18,953 nucleotides of DNA, from positions 1 to 18,953 of the forward strand of contig DNQL01000101.1 of assembly GCA_003500765.1 (NCBI GenBank), in the 5' to 3' direction. The notes under the pieces are model-generated. The model was not told the origin of the DNA and did not search any database. It saw nothing but the letters and a program-made list of their open reading frames with translations. The stretch comes from Elusimicrobiota bacterium. Lineage in GTDB: Bacteria > Elusimicrobiota > Elusimicrobia > Elusimicrobiales > UBA9959. The position numbers and the translations under genes are program-made. Shown piece after piece: positions 1-9,400 of this stretch. The number at the start of each line of letters is the position of its first letter. Position 1 is the stretch's first letter.

Positions 1-138
1 GCCCATGCCCAGGGCGCGGGCGCCGGCGCCATAGCTCATGAAGGCGCCGGGGCGGCCGCCGCTCTGGGCGAAGGAGGCGGAGGCGAAAAGGGCAATAAAA
101 AACCCCGCAAAGGCGCACGAGCGCGCGAAGCGGCTCAT
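1..138 (-). CDS. PorV/PorQ-family outer-membrane protein, N-terminal fragment (cut by window edge)
   Basis: The first 46 codons of a minus-strand gene are visible; the rest lies left of the window. The peptide begins MSRFARSCAFAGFFIALFAS and continues to SFA-Q. This is a clear signal peptide: basic N-terminus, hydrophobic core about residues 9-21, and a signal peptidase I site after Ala24 with Ser at -3. The mature part reads QSGGRPGAFMSYGAGARALG followed by MG. A GAGARALGMG sequence right after the signal peptide is the hallmark N-terminus of PorV/PorQ-family proteins, FadL-like beta-barrels of which PorV is a type IX secretion component. I chose the ATG at 138 because it gives a proper signal peptide. 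An in-frame ATG at 186 would add 16 residues (MERIITNAFAPHGWAY) and start only 7 nt after the riboswitch. Neither start has a strong Shine-Dalgarno. The gene has its own promoter and a c-di-GMP riboswitch leader. With only the N-terminus visible, family membership is good but a true PorV role is not proven. Confidence 0.8.
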   Translation of the reverse strand, partial: MSRFARSCAFAGFFIALFASASFAQSGGRPGAFMSYGAGARALGMG

Positions 139-141
139 ATA

Positions 142-160
142 CGCCCAACCATGCGGGGCG
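142..160 (-). promoter_or_regulatory. Hairpin next to the start codon of the PorV-like gene
   Basis: On the minus strand CGCCC (160-156) can pair with GGGCG (146-142) across a 9-nt loop, ending three bases before the ATG at 138. The GGG is the only weakly Shine-Dalgarno-like stretch in reach, so this hairpin could mask ribosome access. It lies downstream of the riboswitch aptamer, where an expression platform would be. The stem is only 5 bp, so the role is inferred. Confidence 0.35.
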
Positions 161-163
161 AAA

Positions 164-179
164 GCATTAGTGATAATGC
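164..179 (-). promoter_or_regulatory. Perfect 6-bp inverted repeat in the leader, downstream of the riboswitch
   Basis: GCATTA and TAATGC flank a 4-base loop (TCAC on the minus strand). It lies between the riboswitch aptamer and the start codon at 138. No U-tract follows, so it is not an ordinary intrinsic terminator. It may be a leader structure or a protein-binding site. If translation began at the ATG at 186 it would lie inside the coding region. Confidence 0.4.
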
Positions 180-192
180 GTTCCATTTCGTT

Positions 193-272
193 TTCGGCAG
201 CCTGACCCCCGCCGAACTTAGCGGGTCCTAGCTTTGCGCCCCCGTCTTTCGACGGGTTTGCTATTATCGTAA
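193..272 (-). promoter_or_regulatory. Cyclic-di-GMP-I (GEMM-I) riboswitch
   Basis: The minus-strand RNA shows the conserved GEMM-I blocks in order. An ACGATAATAGCAAACC segment (about 270-255) is followed by stem P2, CCCGTC-GAAA-GACGGG (256-241), capped by the invariant GAAA tetraloop. Next come GGCGCAAAGC (240-231), matching the family's GACGCAAAGCC core, and a P3-type stem GACCCGC/GCGGGGGTC (about 226-204) with a CTAAG stretch at its tip. The closing segment is GGCTGCCG, about 202-195. By hand alignment to the V. cholerae Vc2 aptamer, the ligand-contacting G20 is the G of GCAAACC here and C92 is a C in TGCCG. A G at position 20 fits c-di-GMP rather than the cyclic AMP-GMP variants, which carry A. 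It lies between a consensus promoter and the PorV-like start, so it should control that gene. Divergences are GCT where GCC is usual and a bulged P3. Confidence 0.85.
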
Positions 273-277
273 CACTA

Positions 278-299
278 GGGCATTACAAAACTGTTGCCC
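278..299 (-). promoter_or_regulatory. 5'-leader hairpin upstream of the riboswitch
   Basis: GGGCA (299-295) pairs with TGCCC (282-278). An inner ACA/TGT can extend the stem with a small bulge. It begins about ten bases after the predicted transcription start, so it would cap the 5' end of the transcript just before the aptamer. It may stabilise the mRNA or insulate aptamer folding. No family was recognised. Confidence 0.45.
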
Positions 300-314
300 T
301 TTTTTGCTCTTAAT

Positions 315-342
315 ATTATAGCAGAGAAAGGTGGTTTGTCAA
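315..342 (-). promoter_or_regulatory. Consensus sigma-70-type promoter for the riboswitch and PorV-like gene
   Basis: On the minus strand TTGACA (342-337) and TATAAT (320-315) are both perfect consensus hexamers with a 16-bp spacer. The tract is markedly AT-rich against the surrounding GC-rich DNA. Transcription should begin about 306-309 and run through the leader hairpin and the riboswitch into the gene at 138. So the PorV-like gene is not simply cotranscribed with the giant gene. A promoter this close to consensus fits constitutive initiation with control exerted downstream by the riboswitch. Confidence 0.85.
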
Positions 343-352
343 GGGGTTGGGG

Positions 353-366
353 ATTGACAAGTCAAT
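353..366. promoter_or_regulatory. 14-bp perfect palindrome just upstream of the -35 box (possible operator)
   Basis: ATTGAC-AA-GTCAAT is a perfect inverted repeat with 6-bp arms. Its centre is about 52 bp upstream of the predicted transcription start, a position common for dimeric regulators. One arm also reads TTGAC and could be a decoy or alternative -35 element. The bound protein, if any, is unknown. Confidence 0.4.
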
Positions 367-427
367 ACCTAAATACTCCCCCACGCAGCCCCCCCTGCCA
401 TCCGGACCGCGAACCAAAAAAACCTAT
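367..427. other. Short intergenic stretch with no recognised gene
   Basis: This lies between the terminator hairpin and the palindrome. It contains homopolymer runs (seven C in CCCCCCC about 389-396 and seven A at 416-422) but no ORF, RNA gene or repeat that I can support. A minus-strand frame passing through it from 631 is an out-of-frame shadow of the giant gene. Confidence 0.5.
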
Positions 428-458
428 AAAAAACAAAGGCTTTACAGGCCGGGGCCTT
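428..458 (-). terminator. Probable intrinsic terminator of the giant gene
   Basis: On the minus strand AAGGC (458-454) pairs with GCCTT (440-436), or the nested GC-rich AGGC/GCCT forms, and TGTTTTTT follows at once. A second run of seven T lies a little further on (422-416). The stem begins within the stop codon of the giant gene, as is common for tight terminators. The outer stem is only 5 bp, so strength is uncertain. Confidence 0.45.
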
Positions 459-3400
459 AATGTATGACGCCGACCTTGCGCAGGATCGTCTTGCTGCCCT
501 TGGGGCTGGAAGCCTTGACCCTGACTATATAGCCGCCCTTGGAGACTATGCCGCCCAGGCCGTTCTTGCCGTCCCAGGGATGGAAGTTGGGGCCCTGCTT
601 GGCGCCGGGCTGTCCGCTCGGGATATTCCACTCGCGTACCACGTAGCCCAGCAGGTCGTAGATGGTTATGCTGACCTCGGCGTCGGAATTGAGGGTATAG
701 GTTATCATCGTCCGGCCCTCGACGCCGCCCTTGCGCAGGTCCACCGGGTTCGGGTAATTGGAGACATTGGAGAGGACCTCCTCCCCTATGGTGGTGCCCG
801 CCGGGTCCGAGGTCTGCGACCAGGTGGAATGATTGCCGGCATTATCCCAGGCGCGGACACGGTACGTGTAGTAGCTGCCGGACGGCCGGGGCGTCTCGCC
901 GGGGCTTTCGAGCGGGTCGCCCACCCAGTAGCTGAGGAAGTCGGCCTTGATATAAGGGATCGTCGCCAGCGTGCGCCAGACCGGGTTGGTCCCCTCGCGC
1001 TCCTGCAGCTCGTAGGAGACTATGCCGGATTCCAGGTCGTCCCTGTCGTCGGTGCGGGCCCACTTGACCAGGTACTTGAAGTTGTCTCCGGACTCCAGCT
1101 CGGGGGCGGGGTCGGCGGGGCGCGGAGGGGTCACGGTGTCGGGGCGCATTACGACCAGAGAGGAGCCGTCCGCTTCGGGGATGTACTGACCGTCGGAAGT
1201 CACGCCGCGCACGGAGACCACGTAAGCGCCCAGGCCGCCCAGGCCGCCCGACACGGGCTCATTGGGGCCGTGAGGGACCCTGCGCGAGCCCATGACGGCG
1301 CGGCGGACGATAGTGAAGGTCGTATAAGGCTCGGCGCCGTCCGAGGTAACCTCCATGATCTCGTTGCCTACGAAGATGAAGTAGGTCTTGCCGGTCAGGC
1401 TCTTGTCGAACTTCTTGTTGACGCGGAAGCTGACGGTAGTATCGTCGACCTTGTCCAGCAGCCGGCCGACGGCGTAGGTGATCATCGACGGCACCGAGAT
1501 CTTGCCCGAGAGGTTGGTCCCCACGGTGGCCCACCTCTTGGAATGGCTGGTCGGGTTGTCGTAGTTGGTGCTGACGGCCAGTTCATAAGTGGACACCGGC
1601 GACGAGGCGGGCGGCCACTTGGCGTAGACGGAAGTGAGGGCCGACTGCCAGGCCGAGGGCACCGCGCCTTCCGAGGGCACGGGGCCGATGCCGCCCAGCG
1701 AATAGACCGGCTTGCCGTCCACCATCTCTATCGAGTCCGCCTCGCCGTCGCCGTTGAAATCATAATCCAGGAAGCCGTCCGGGTCGCTGTCGAGGTTGTA
1801 CGACGGGGTCATGGACCCTATCAGGCTGACGTCGACGCATTTACCCGCCCCGGCGAAGTCGAAATTATCCGGCACCCCGTCCCCGTTGAGGTCGATAAGC
1901 GGCTCGTTGGCCGCGCAGCCGGAGGCGGTATAGCCGTATATCCAGCGGCTCGGATCGGCCTGGGGACGGCCGTTGGGGCCGGGCACGACAGCGCCGCTGG
2001 AGTCCAGTATGGCGTAGGCCGGGTAGCCGTTGTCGGCCACGAAGATCTTGCCGTACTCGGCTATCGACTGAATGATGCCGGGCACGACCAGGACCTCGCC
2101 CGAAACCATGGGGAAGACGTCATAGACGCTCTGGCCGGCGGCCAGGGCGAGGCCGTTGGGACCCTTAAGGTCGAAGAAGTAATTGAGCGATATGCCGGCC
2201 GAATGCCCCAGTATGTCGGCGCCGGAGAGGTCCACGGAGCCGACGGACCCGGCGACGTAAAGGACCACCGGCGAAGTGGTGACCGCGATGTAGGGGATCT
2301 GGCCGTCGAGGATGTCCAGGCTCATGCCGCCGTCGAACGGGGCGGAGGAATTGAACACGGCACCGACGCGGCTGTCGCGGACGCTGGAGAAGACGCCGTC
2401 GCCGTCGTCCTTCCAGACGGAGACCAGCGAGAAGTCCCCGTCGCCCAGGCCGGCGGTAGTGGTGCTGATCGTGCCGGTCTGGCGCAGGTTTATGCGGCCG
2501 AGGTTCACATAGTCCGACTCGGTCCTGAGCGTCAGCGTCAGCAGGTGGACATTGCCGGTGTTTTTCTCCACGGAGCGCGGCGCCATGTCCGCCCCGCCTA
2601 CGCGCAGGGTGACGGCGCGTATCGGGACCAGGCTGGAGGTGTAGGGATACTCGCCGGTGTAGGTCCCGGTGGGCAGAGTCCGCGAGATGTTCATGTAGAT
2701 CACCGGCGAGACGTCGTGGGGCGTGTTGACGGTGAACCACGACCTGTCGCTGACGCGCACGCCCACCTTGTTGGCCTTAACGGCGGTTTCGCCGATATCA
2801 TAGACCACGAAGAAGGTCTGGGCCAGCGGGGAGAGAGTCTGCACCTGCGAGAGGGAGATCTGGGCCTGGGTGTTGAGCGGATTATCCTGGTCGTAGAGGT
2901 CCACCTTCACAACGGGAACGCCCGCGGCGTGGTCTATCTTCGGGGTATTGAGCTCTCCCAGTTTGCGGCCGCGCTCGGTGACCGTGAAATAGGGCCTGCC
3001 CGTGGCCGTGCTGAGCCCCACGCCGGAGTACTTCATCAGTTCGGCGTTGGCGAGGTACAGGCTTCCGGCGGCGGGGAAGCCGGCCGTGGACTCCACCACC
3101 AGCTGGAACGGCACCGTCACGGTGCTGGTGACCGGCAGGAACACGCGGGTATCGGCCCGGGAGATGTCGATGTCGTTGATGTCGAGCGTGTCGTTCTGGT
3201 TGGCGTCCTGGTAGACGTGGATGAACTTCACGTCGGTGTTCTTGCCGAACGGCGACGACGGGTCGTTGGAGGCGCCGGTGCGCTGCACCTTAAGGGCGGA
3301 CCAGCGGGCGTTGCCGGCCTCGGTGACCAGGTTGAAGCGCAGCATGGCCGCCCCGACCTGGGCCTGGCCGACGCCGCCCTGGTTGAGCAGGTCGTAGGCG

Positions 3401-6400
3401 GTATCATAGGCGCCCATCACCACGTAGCTCGGGATTTCCTTTACTGTTATAGGCGCGGTGCGAAGCGGGGCCGTGGTGAAGACGATGGCGTTGGGGATGC
3501 CGATGGTGAAATAATCGGTGCCGCCTATGAACAGGCCCATCGTGCTGCCTATGACGGCGAACTGGGAGACGTCGTAGGAGATGAAAGCGCAGAGCGGCGT
3601 GGTGGTGACCACGATGGGCTTCTTGAGCACGATATTGACCCCGCCCTCGGCGAAGGACTCGTTGCCGTAGCTCATCAGGTTGGGCGGCAGCCCGCTCTCG
3701 TCCACGGCCCTGTCCTGGGAGTCGAAGAGGCAGTTGTCGTTGGAATCCTTCCACACCTTGATAAGGTCTATGTCGCTGTCGTTGGCCGTTCCGGTGCGCT
3801 CCAGCCTTATAGCCTCGACCCGGGCCGAGGTCAGGTCCGTGGTCATTTTCATCGAGAGAAGCCCGACATTGGTATCCGCCTGGGTCAGTTCGACGGGCGA
3901 GATATCCTCCGGCTCCAGCGTCACCAGGTTTATGGTCGGCATGACGACGTTTACGGGGGACTGTACCGGCACGGGGAAATAAGCCGCGTGGCCGGAGCCC
4001 TCGGGCCCGAAAGTGAAGTTGCCCTCGGTCTGAACTTCCAGGCCGAAGACGTCGTTGGGCGGGGTCATCAGTTCATGCGAGAAATTGGAAGCCTTATCCA
4101 CGCTGACCGTCACGAAATACACCGTGGGGGTAGCGCTTACGACCACGTACTGCTGGCCGCGCAGGGCCGGGTCCACCACCTTTATGGTAGCGCGGCCGAC
4201 CGGCTCGTTATTTCCCAGGATCCCCGAGCCCACCACCGTATCCGTGATATTGCCGCCGGTCACCGGGTCCCGGTCGAATAGACCGTTGCCGTTGTCCTTC
4301 CAGATGCGTATCACCGAAGCGTCGGCGTCGTAGCCGTTGAGCGGCGCCGGCTGGCGCCTGGCCAGGCGCACGGATTCCCAGCGCACGCCGTAGCCGTCCG
4401 TGGCCATGGTGAGCTTGAGCAGGGGCACGTTGCCGTCGCCCTGATAGGACATGACGCCCAGTGCGGAGCCGTTGGCGTGGGCCCCGGCCGGCGTGCCGAA
4501 CTGCCCCCTCTCCACGAAGAGGAGCGCCCCGGCCGCGGTGTCGTTGTAATAGATTATCTCGTTATCCACGGCCAGGTAGCCGGAAGAGGGGATGCCGGCG
4601 GTGGAGACCACGGTCCAGGCCGCGTCCTGGGCCCCGGTGGTGGTTATAGCCTGGGCCAGGCGGATGGAATTCATGCTTCCGGAAGGCCCGGGGAATACCG
4701 GCTGGGCCTGCACCGTTACCGTGCTGGGAGCCGAGATTATTTCCCTTACCACGGACGCGAACGGCAGCGCCGACTCCGTATTCAGCAGGTTCGGCAGCGA
4801 GAACGAGTTCTTTACCGGGTCGTCCACCGTCGGGCTGGTATTCGGGAAAGAATCCGCCTTCAGGTAGGCGCCCAGGTAGCGCGGGTTGCCGATAGCGTCG
4901 TTGGGCATGGCAGAACTGGTTATGTCGTAGGTCACGAAATAGCGCTGGGAGATGCCCTGCAGCAGCGCGCGGCCCTCGGTATGCAGCGTGACGGGCGAGT
5001 TGAAGGTCACGCGCGAGACCAGCGGGCCGTATATAGTGTTGCCGAAAGTCCCGCTGCCGATCATCACATCGGCGCCGCCCAGGTATGAGTTATTGTCCGC
5101 GTCGTACCAGATCTTGACGCGCGACACGTCGTTGATCGCTGTACCGTCCGAGAGCGGCGTGCCGGAGGCGTAAACCATCACCCAGCGCCACTGCGCGTCG
5201 GCCACGTCGGTCTCGGCCGTGAACGCGATGATCGGCTGGTTTTCCGCCTTCTGCTGCAGCGTGGCTCCCGCCACCGTGTCGGTGGCCTTTATCAGCACCT
5301 TGTCGGCGTACTCGCGTATGCGGCCTACCAGCGAGACCGACTTGCCGGGAGGTGTTACGCCGACATTCACACCGCTGACCCCCTTGGTGGAGGGCGAGAC
5401 CGCGAAGTAGTCGGTGCCGCGCATGGAGAGGCCGATATTGGCCATGTTGTCCACCGTGGCCAGCGGATCTATGTCGAAGGTGACGAAATAGTCCTTCTCC
5501 TCCACGTAGATGGACTGCCCGTCGAGATTGCCGCCGTCCCCGATCATAGGCAGCACCGCCTGGCCGGAGAGCACGGTGCCGCTGGCCCAGTCGACCGCCA
5601 GGGTTCCCTCGGCTCCCCTGGTGACGCCGGTGAAGGCGTTGGAGTCGTTGTCCACCCCGTTGTAGTAGACCACCTCTTTGAGGGCCGGGTCGGTCTGCGC
5701 GTCGTTTATTATAAGCCTGCCCGGCGCGCGCGGGAACGGGCTGTCGGTGGAGAAGAACGACTGCACGTCCCTGACGTATATGGTCGTGTCGGCGGCGAGT
5801 GCCGGCTGCTGCATAAGTTCGAAGGGGAAGGTGCGGTTCTTACCGCCCACCAGCAGCACCTCGGCGTCCTTAACGGTGCCGCTGGTCTGCAGCAGGCCGT
5901 CCTTCGTGGAGTCGTACCAGATGCTTATCTTGCTTATGTCACTGACCTTATTGTGCACGGGGGTGTCGCCGTTCTCGCCCGCGGTTATCCAGCGGTCGAG
6001 CTTCAGGCCGGTCCAGACTACCGCGCCCTCGGTCCCCTCCACCCTCATGGTCAGCCGGGCCACCGCCTTGTTCTTGTCGTTCTGGGTGACCGAAGTGGGC
6101 TTGGTGAAGTCGTTGGGCTGCGACTTATTGACGTCCGCCAGGAACAGCTTGTCCGCCGTGGCCCGGACTACCACGGTGGAGGAATTTATCGGGGTGAAGG
6201 CGGCCATCTGGCCGTCGAGCAGGCTGACGCCGGCGGTCTCCAGGCGCGCTCCGTGGGTCTGGTCCGGCACCGCGTCCGGGCTGAGCTCGTAAACCACGAA
6301 ATAGGTCCGGGTGGACTGGCTTATCTCTCCGTCCACCCTGGGCTCCAGCAGCGGCAGCGTGAACTGGTCCGGGTCGTCCGGGTTAAAGAGGGGCGGGTTG

Positions 6401-9400
6401 GAAGGATCGGTCACTTCCTTGTCTATGCTGGCCTGGAATTCGCCGTCGCCCAGCGCGGGGTTGCCGCCCGAGGAGTCGAGGAAGAGGCGCATGCTCAGCA
6501 GCGCGGAGCCGGAGCCGGTCCCCGTTTTGATTATCCGGAAGGAACGGATGGTGCCGAGGAAGTTCTCGGTCCAGGCTTTTATCTTGAGCATGCCGGCGCG
6601 CGCCACGCCCTGGTCGACATAGTCGTACTGCCCCAGCGGCTGCTGCACGCCGCTCACCGTGGGCTGCCACCAGGCCGAGATATTCTCGCCGGAAACGTTT
6701 ATGGTGGCGGGCTGGTTGCGCACCGGGGCGGTGGAGGTTTTGAGCGGGAAGTTATTGTAGGCCACGCCCACGAAAGTGGAGTCCAGCACCACGTAGCTGG
6801 GCTGGTCCACCACCAGCGCCAGGCTGCGCGGTGTGGCGGCGACGGTCGATATCCTCACCGCCAGGAAGAAGTTCTTGGGCGAGTTGGAGATCAGGACGGC
6901 CGTGGAGACCTTGACGTTGAGGTCGTCGAATTTCCAGGTGCCCAGACCGGGGTCGTAGGTGCCGCTGGAGACGAAGAAGTCCACCGGCGCGCCGTCGAGC
7001 GTGCTCTCGACGTCGAGCATACCCAGCTGGCCGGCGTAGGGATTGTCGGCGTAGAAGCCGACCTCGGTCACGTCGGAATAGGCCAGGGTGCCGGAGCTCT
7101 TGACCTGCAGCGATTTAAGATAGGCGGGCGGCGAACCGGCCGGCGTGGTCTGCATGGTGAGGCGGATCATCGGCGTGGGGCCCGGCACGTCGGCTATCTC
7201 GCCGTCGCCCTGGTAGAGCGCGATCTTGTTGATGCCTATGGAGGTCTTGGAGGACGGCAGCGGGTCCTCCGGCGCCATATCCGTAGGCGTGATTATCATG
7301 CCGCTGAGCACCACGTCGCCCGCGGAGCCGACCGGTTTGCCCCGCCCGCCGTCATTGGTGTAGCCGTATATCCCCGGCCTGGCGTAGTCGGTGACGCTGA
7401 TCTTGAGCGTCTCCACGAAAGTGTTCTCCAGGCGCAGCTGGCGCTCGCCGCGGTCGGCGGGCACGAAAGTGTAGTCCGTGGTGCTGTTGAGGTAATCGCG
7501 CAGGTCGGCCGAGCCGCCGCTGTTGGTGGCCATGTTTATCTTGCCGGTATAGTAGCGGCCGTTGACCGAGTCGCCGGCGGCCTGGTTGCCGTAACGGTCG
7601 CGCGCGCGCAGCGTTATGGTGCCCGGGGTCAGCACGCGCAGCGGGCTGGACAGCGTGTAGCCGTGGTGCAGGGTGAAATAGTCTGCCACGTTGGGCGTTA
7701 TATACTGGTCCTGGGAAACGACCGGGAAGACCACGCCGTCGGAGGGTATCGACGCCAGGGCCGTGACCGGCGCGGTGCCGACGGCGGTGTCCCAGACGTA
7801 TATCGAGGAATACGACTGGCCGGCGAAGATGCTCATGTCTATCGGGTTCGTGTTTATGAGCTTCCACGAGGGGTTGGAGGAGACCGTCTCCTGCGAGGTG
7901 TCTATGCCGCCGTACGTGCTGTTGCGCGTGCCCGAGAAGCGCACGTTAACCATGGAATTGGTCGTGGTCGTATTTTCGTACGGGTCCTTGAGCACCACGG
8001 TGATCATGGTGGGGGTCGTGACGCCCAAGGCATAATCTGAGTACTGCACCGTGGTGCCCGCGACCAGGCGCCGCGACGGCGTGTGGAACGAGACATGGTG
8101 CGGCGGTGCCGCGACCACCGTGTACGAGGCGATCGCCGGCACCCAGCCCTTGGAGACCACGGTATTGACGCTCAGCTGATGGGTCGGGGCCGACATCAGG
8201 GTGTCGATCAGGAAGAAAGAGGTCGTCGACTCTCCCAGCTTCAGCGACGCCGTGCCGGGCTGAACCACGAAGCCCGAAGAAGCGCGCGGCGAGGCGAAGC
8301 GCACGCTGCCGACGGAGCCGGACTGCAGCGAGAAGACTATGCCCTGTCCCGCTATGTCCTCCTGGCCGGGGCCGACGGGCGTGGGATTGCCGTAGTTATC
8401 CTCTATGGCCAGCGTAAAGGCCTGCGAGGTCGTCCCGGCGACCAGCGTCTGACCGGCGCCGGTCCTTACGTTGACCCTCACCGTGAAATCGGGCGTTACG
8501 GTGACCGACTGCGTGGAAGACGTCCACTCGTCGCGGCCGGGCACGGAGAGCCCTATGATCGGCTTGGTGGGCAGGGCCACCTCGTAGACCGAGGAAGCGG
8601 TGGTGTCGATATAGTAGAAAGTGGCCGAGTACCGGTCCAGCGGGATGGTCACGAAAGAGACGGTGGACGCGAATATCGGCGGAAAGCCGGCGGCCAGGGT
8701 CGAAGAGGCCGAGAAGCCGAAAGAGTCGTTTATGGTCGAGGTCTGCCTGGTCACGGTGGAGAGGGCCACCTGCACCTCCGACGTCGTGACCCTGGGGTTG
8801 TCGAACATGTCGCGCAGTTCGGCACGGAAGGGCTGGATATCTCCCAGGGGGGTGGTCAGCTTGCCGGCCGTCATCGTCCTCTGCGAATTGGCGAAGGTCA
8901 CCTTCGTTATGTCCAGGGGGTTCATCCGCAGCAGGTGCGCCGCCGGCTGCATCGAACCGGACTGGGCGATGAGATGCCAGTAGCCCGGCCTTCCCCCCTC
9001 GGCCGTATTGGCTTCGGGCGAAACGCCGGAATAGGAAGCCGCCCGGTCGTGATAGCGGAAAGAGGCCTGGCTCTGGCCGGGCAGGATGCTGATGGCCTGT
9101 ATGAACTGGTCGTTGATTATGTTGCGGAAGCCGTAATCGCCCGTGGTGCCGAAAGTCCCCAGGGCGCGGCCCAGGCCGGTATGCACCGTCACGTGCGAGG
9201 CCAGCACCACCAGGTAAACGTCGGTCTGGGTCTGGCGGGTGATATTGTCGAAATCGTCGCGGCGCTCCACGGTGAAAGCCGCGCCGGCGCCGGGGACCTC
9301 GAGTATGCCGACGTCCGCGTAGGCCTGGCTGGAGACATAGACCAGCCTGGTCGGAGTGCCGCCCATGGTGGTCAGCATGCCGGTGACGTTCTGGCGCCTG

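Larger units (their letters stand above)
2095..7330 (-). repeat. Family-C array: eight units of about 170-280 residues with calcium-loop-like motifs
   Basis: Borders lie near 6722, 6165, 5318, 4745, 3945, 3435 and 2680. A unit has a short N-terminal lead, an L-x-L-T-M-x-T strand, W-x-x-L-x-L-x-R-x-G-T, and a D-x-I-x-x-I-x-VW strand. Then comes an Asp/Asn loop (WKDNGNGLFDRD, WKDSNDNCLFDSQD, YQDANQNDTLDINDID, WKDDGDGVFSS), followed by YFV-x-YDI and DYF-x-V. The loops have the spacing of DxDxDG calcium sites as in EF-hand or dockerin loops, but there is no paired dockerin fold. The array is interrupted by three inserted small modules. I do not recognise a named family for the whole unit; DNA near 7300-6720 holds the most divergent first unit. 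Confidence 0.75.

Noticed and set aside
139..186. Start of the PorV-like gene at the in-frame ATG at 186
   Set aside because: It would put MERIITNAFAPHGWAY before the signal peptide and begin almost at the riboswitch edge. The ATG at 138 gives a standard signal peptide. Not fully excluded.
362..631. Minus-strand 89-codon frame crossing the end of the giant gene
   Set aside because: It overlaps the conserved sorting-like domain in another frame, is Arg/Gly/Gln-rich, and has no start signal. It is a shadow running into the intergenic DNA.
460..4281. Plus-strand frame of 1,273 codons opposite the C-terminal part of the giant gene
   Set aside because: The translation is low-complexity, Gly/Arg/Val/His-rich, without domain motifs, and is the mirror of the codon bias on the minus strand. 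The minus-strand frame has clear domains over the same interval.
2375..5115. Dockerin domains from the WKDxNxDGxFD motifs
   Set aside because: Dockerins have two such loops about 20 residues apart with helices between. Here there is one loop per beta-rich unit.
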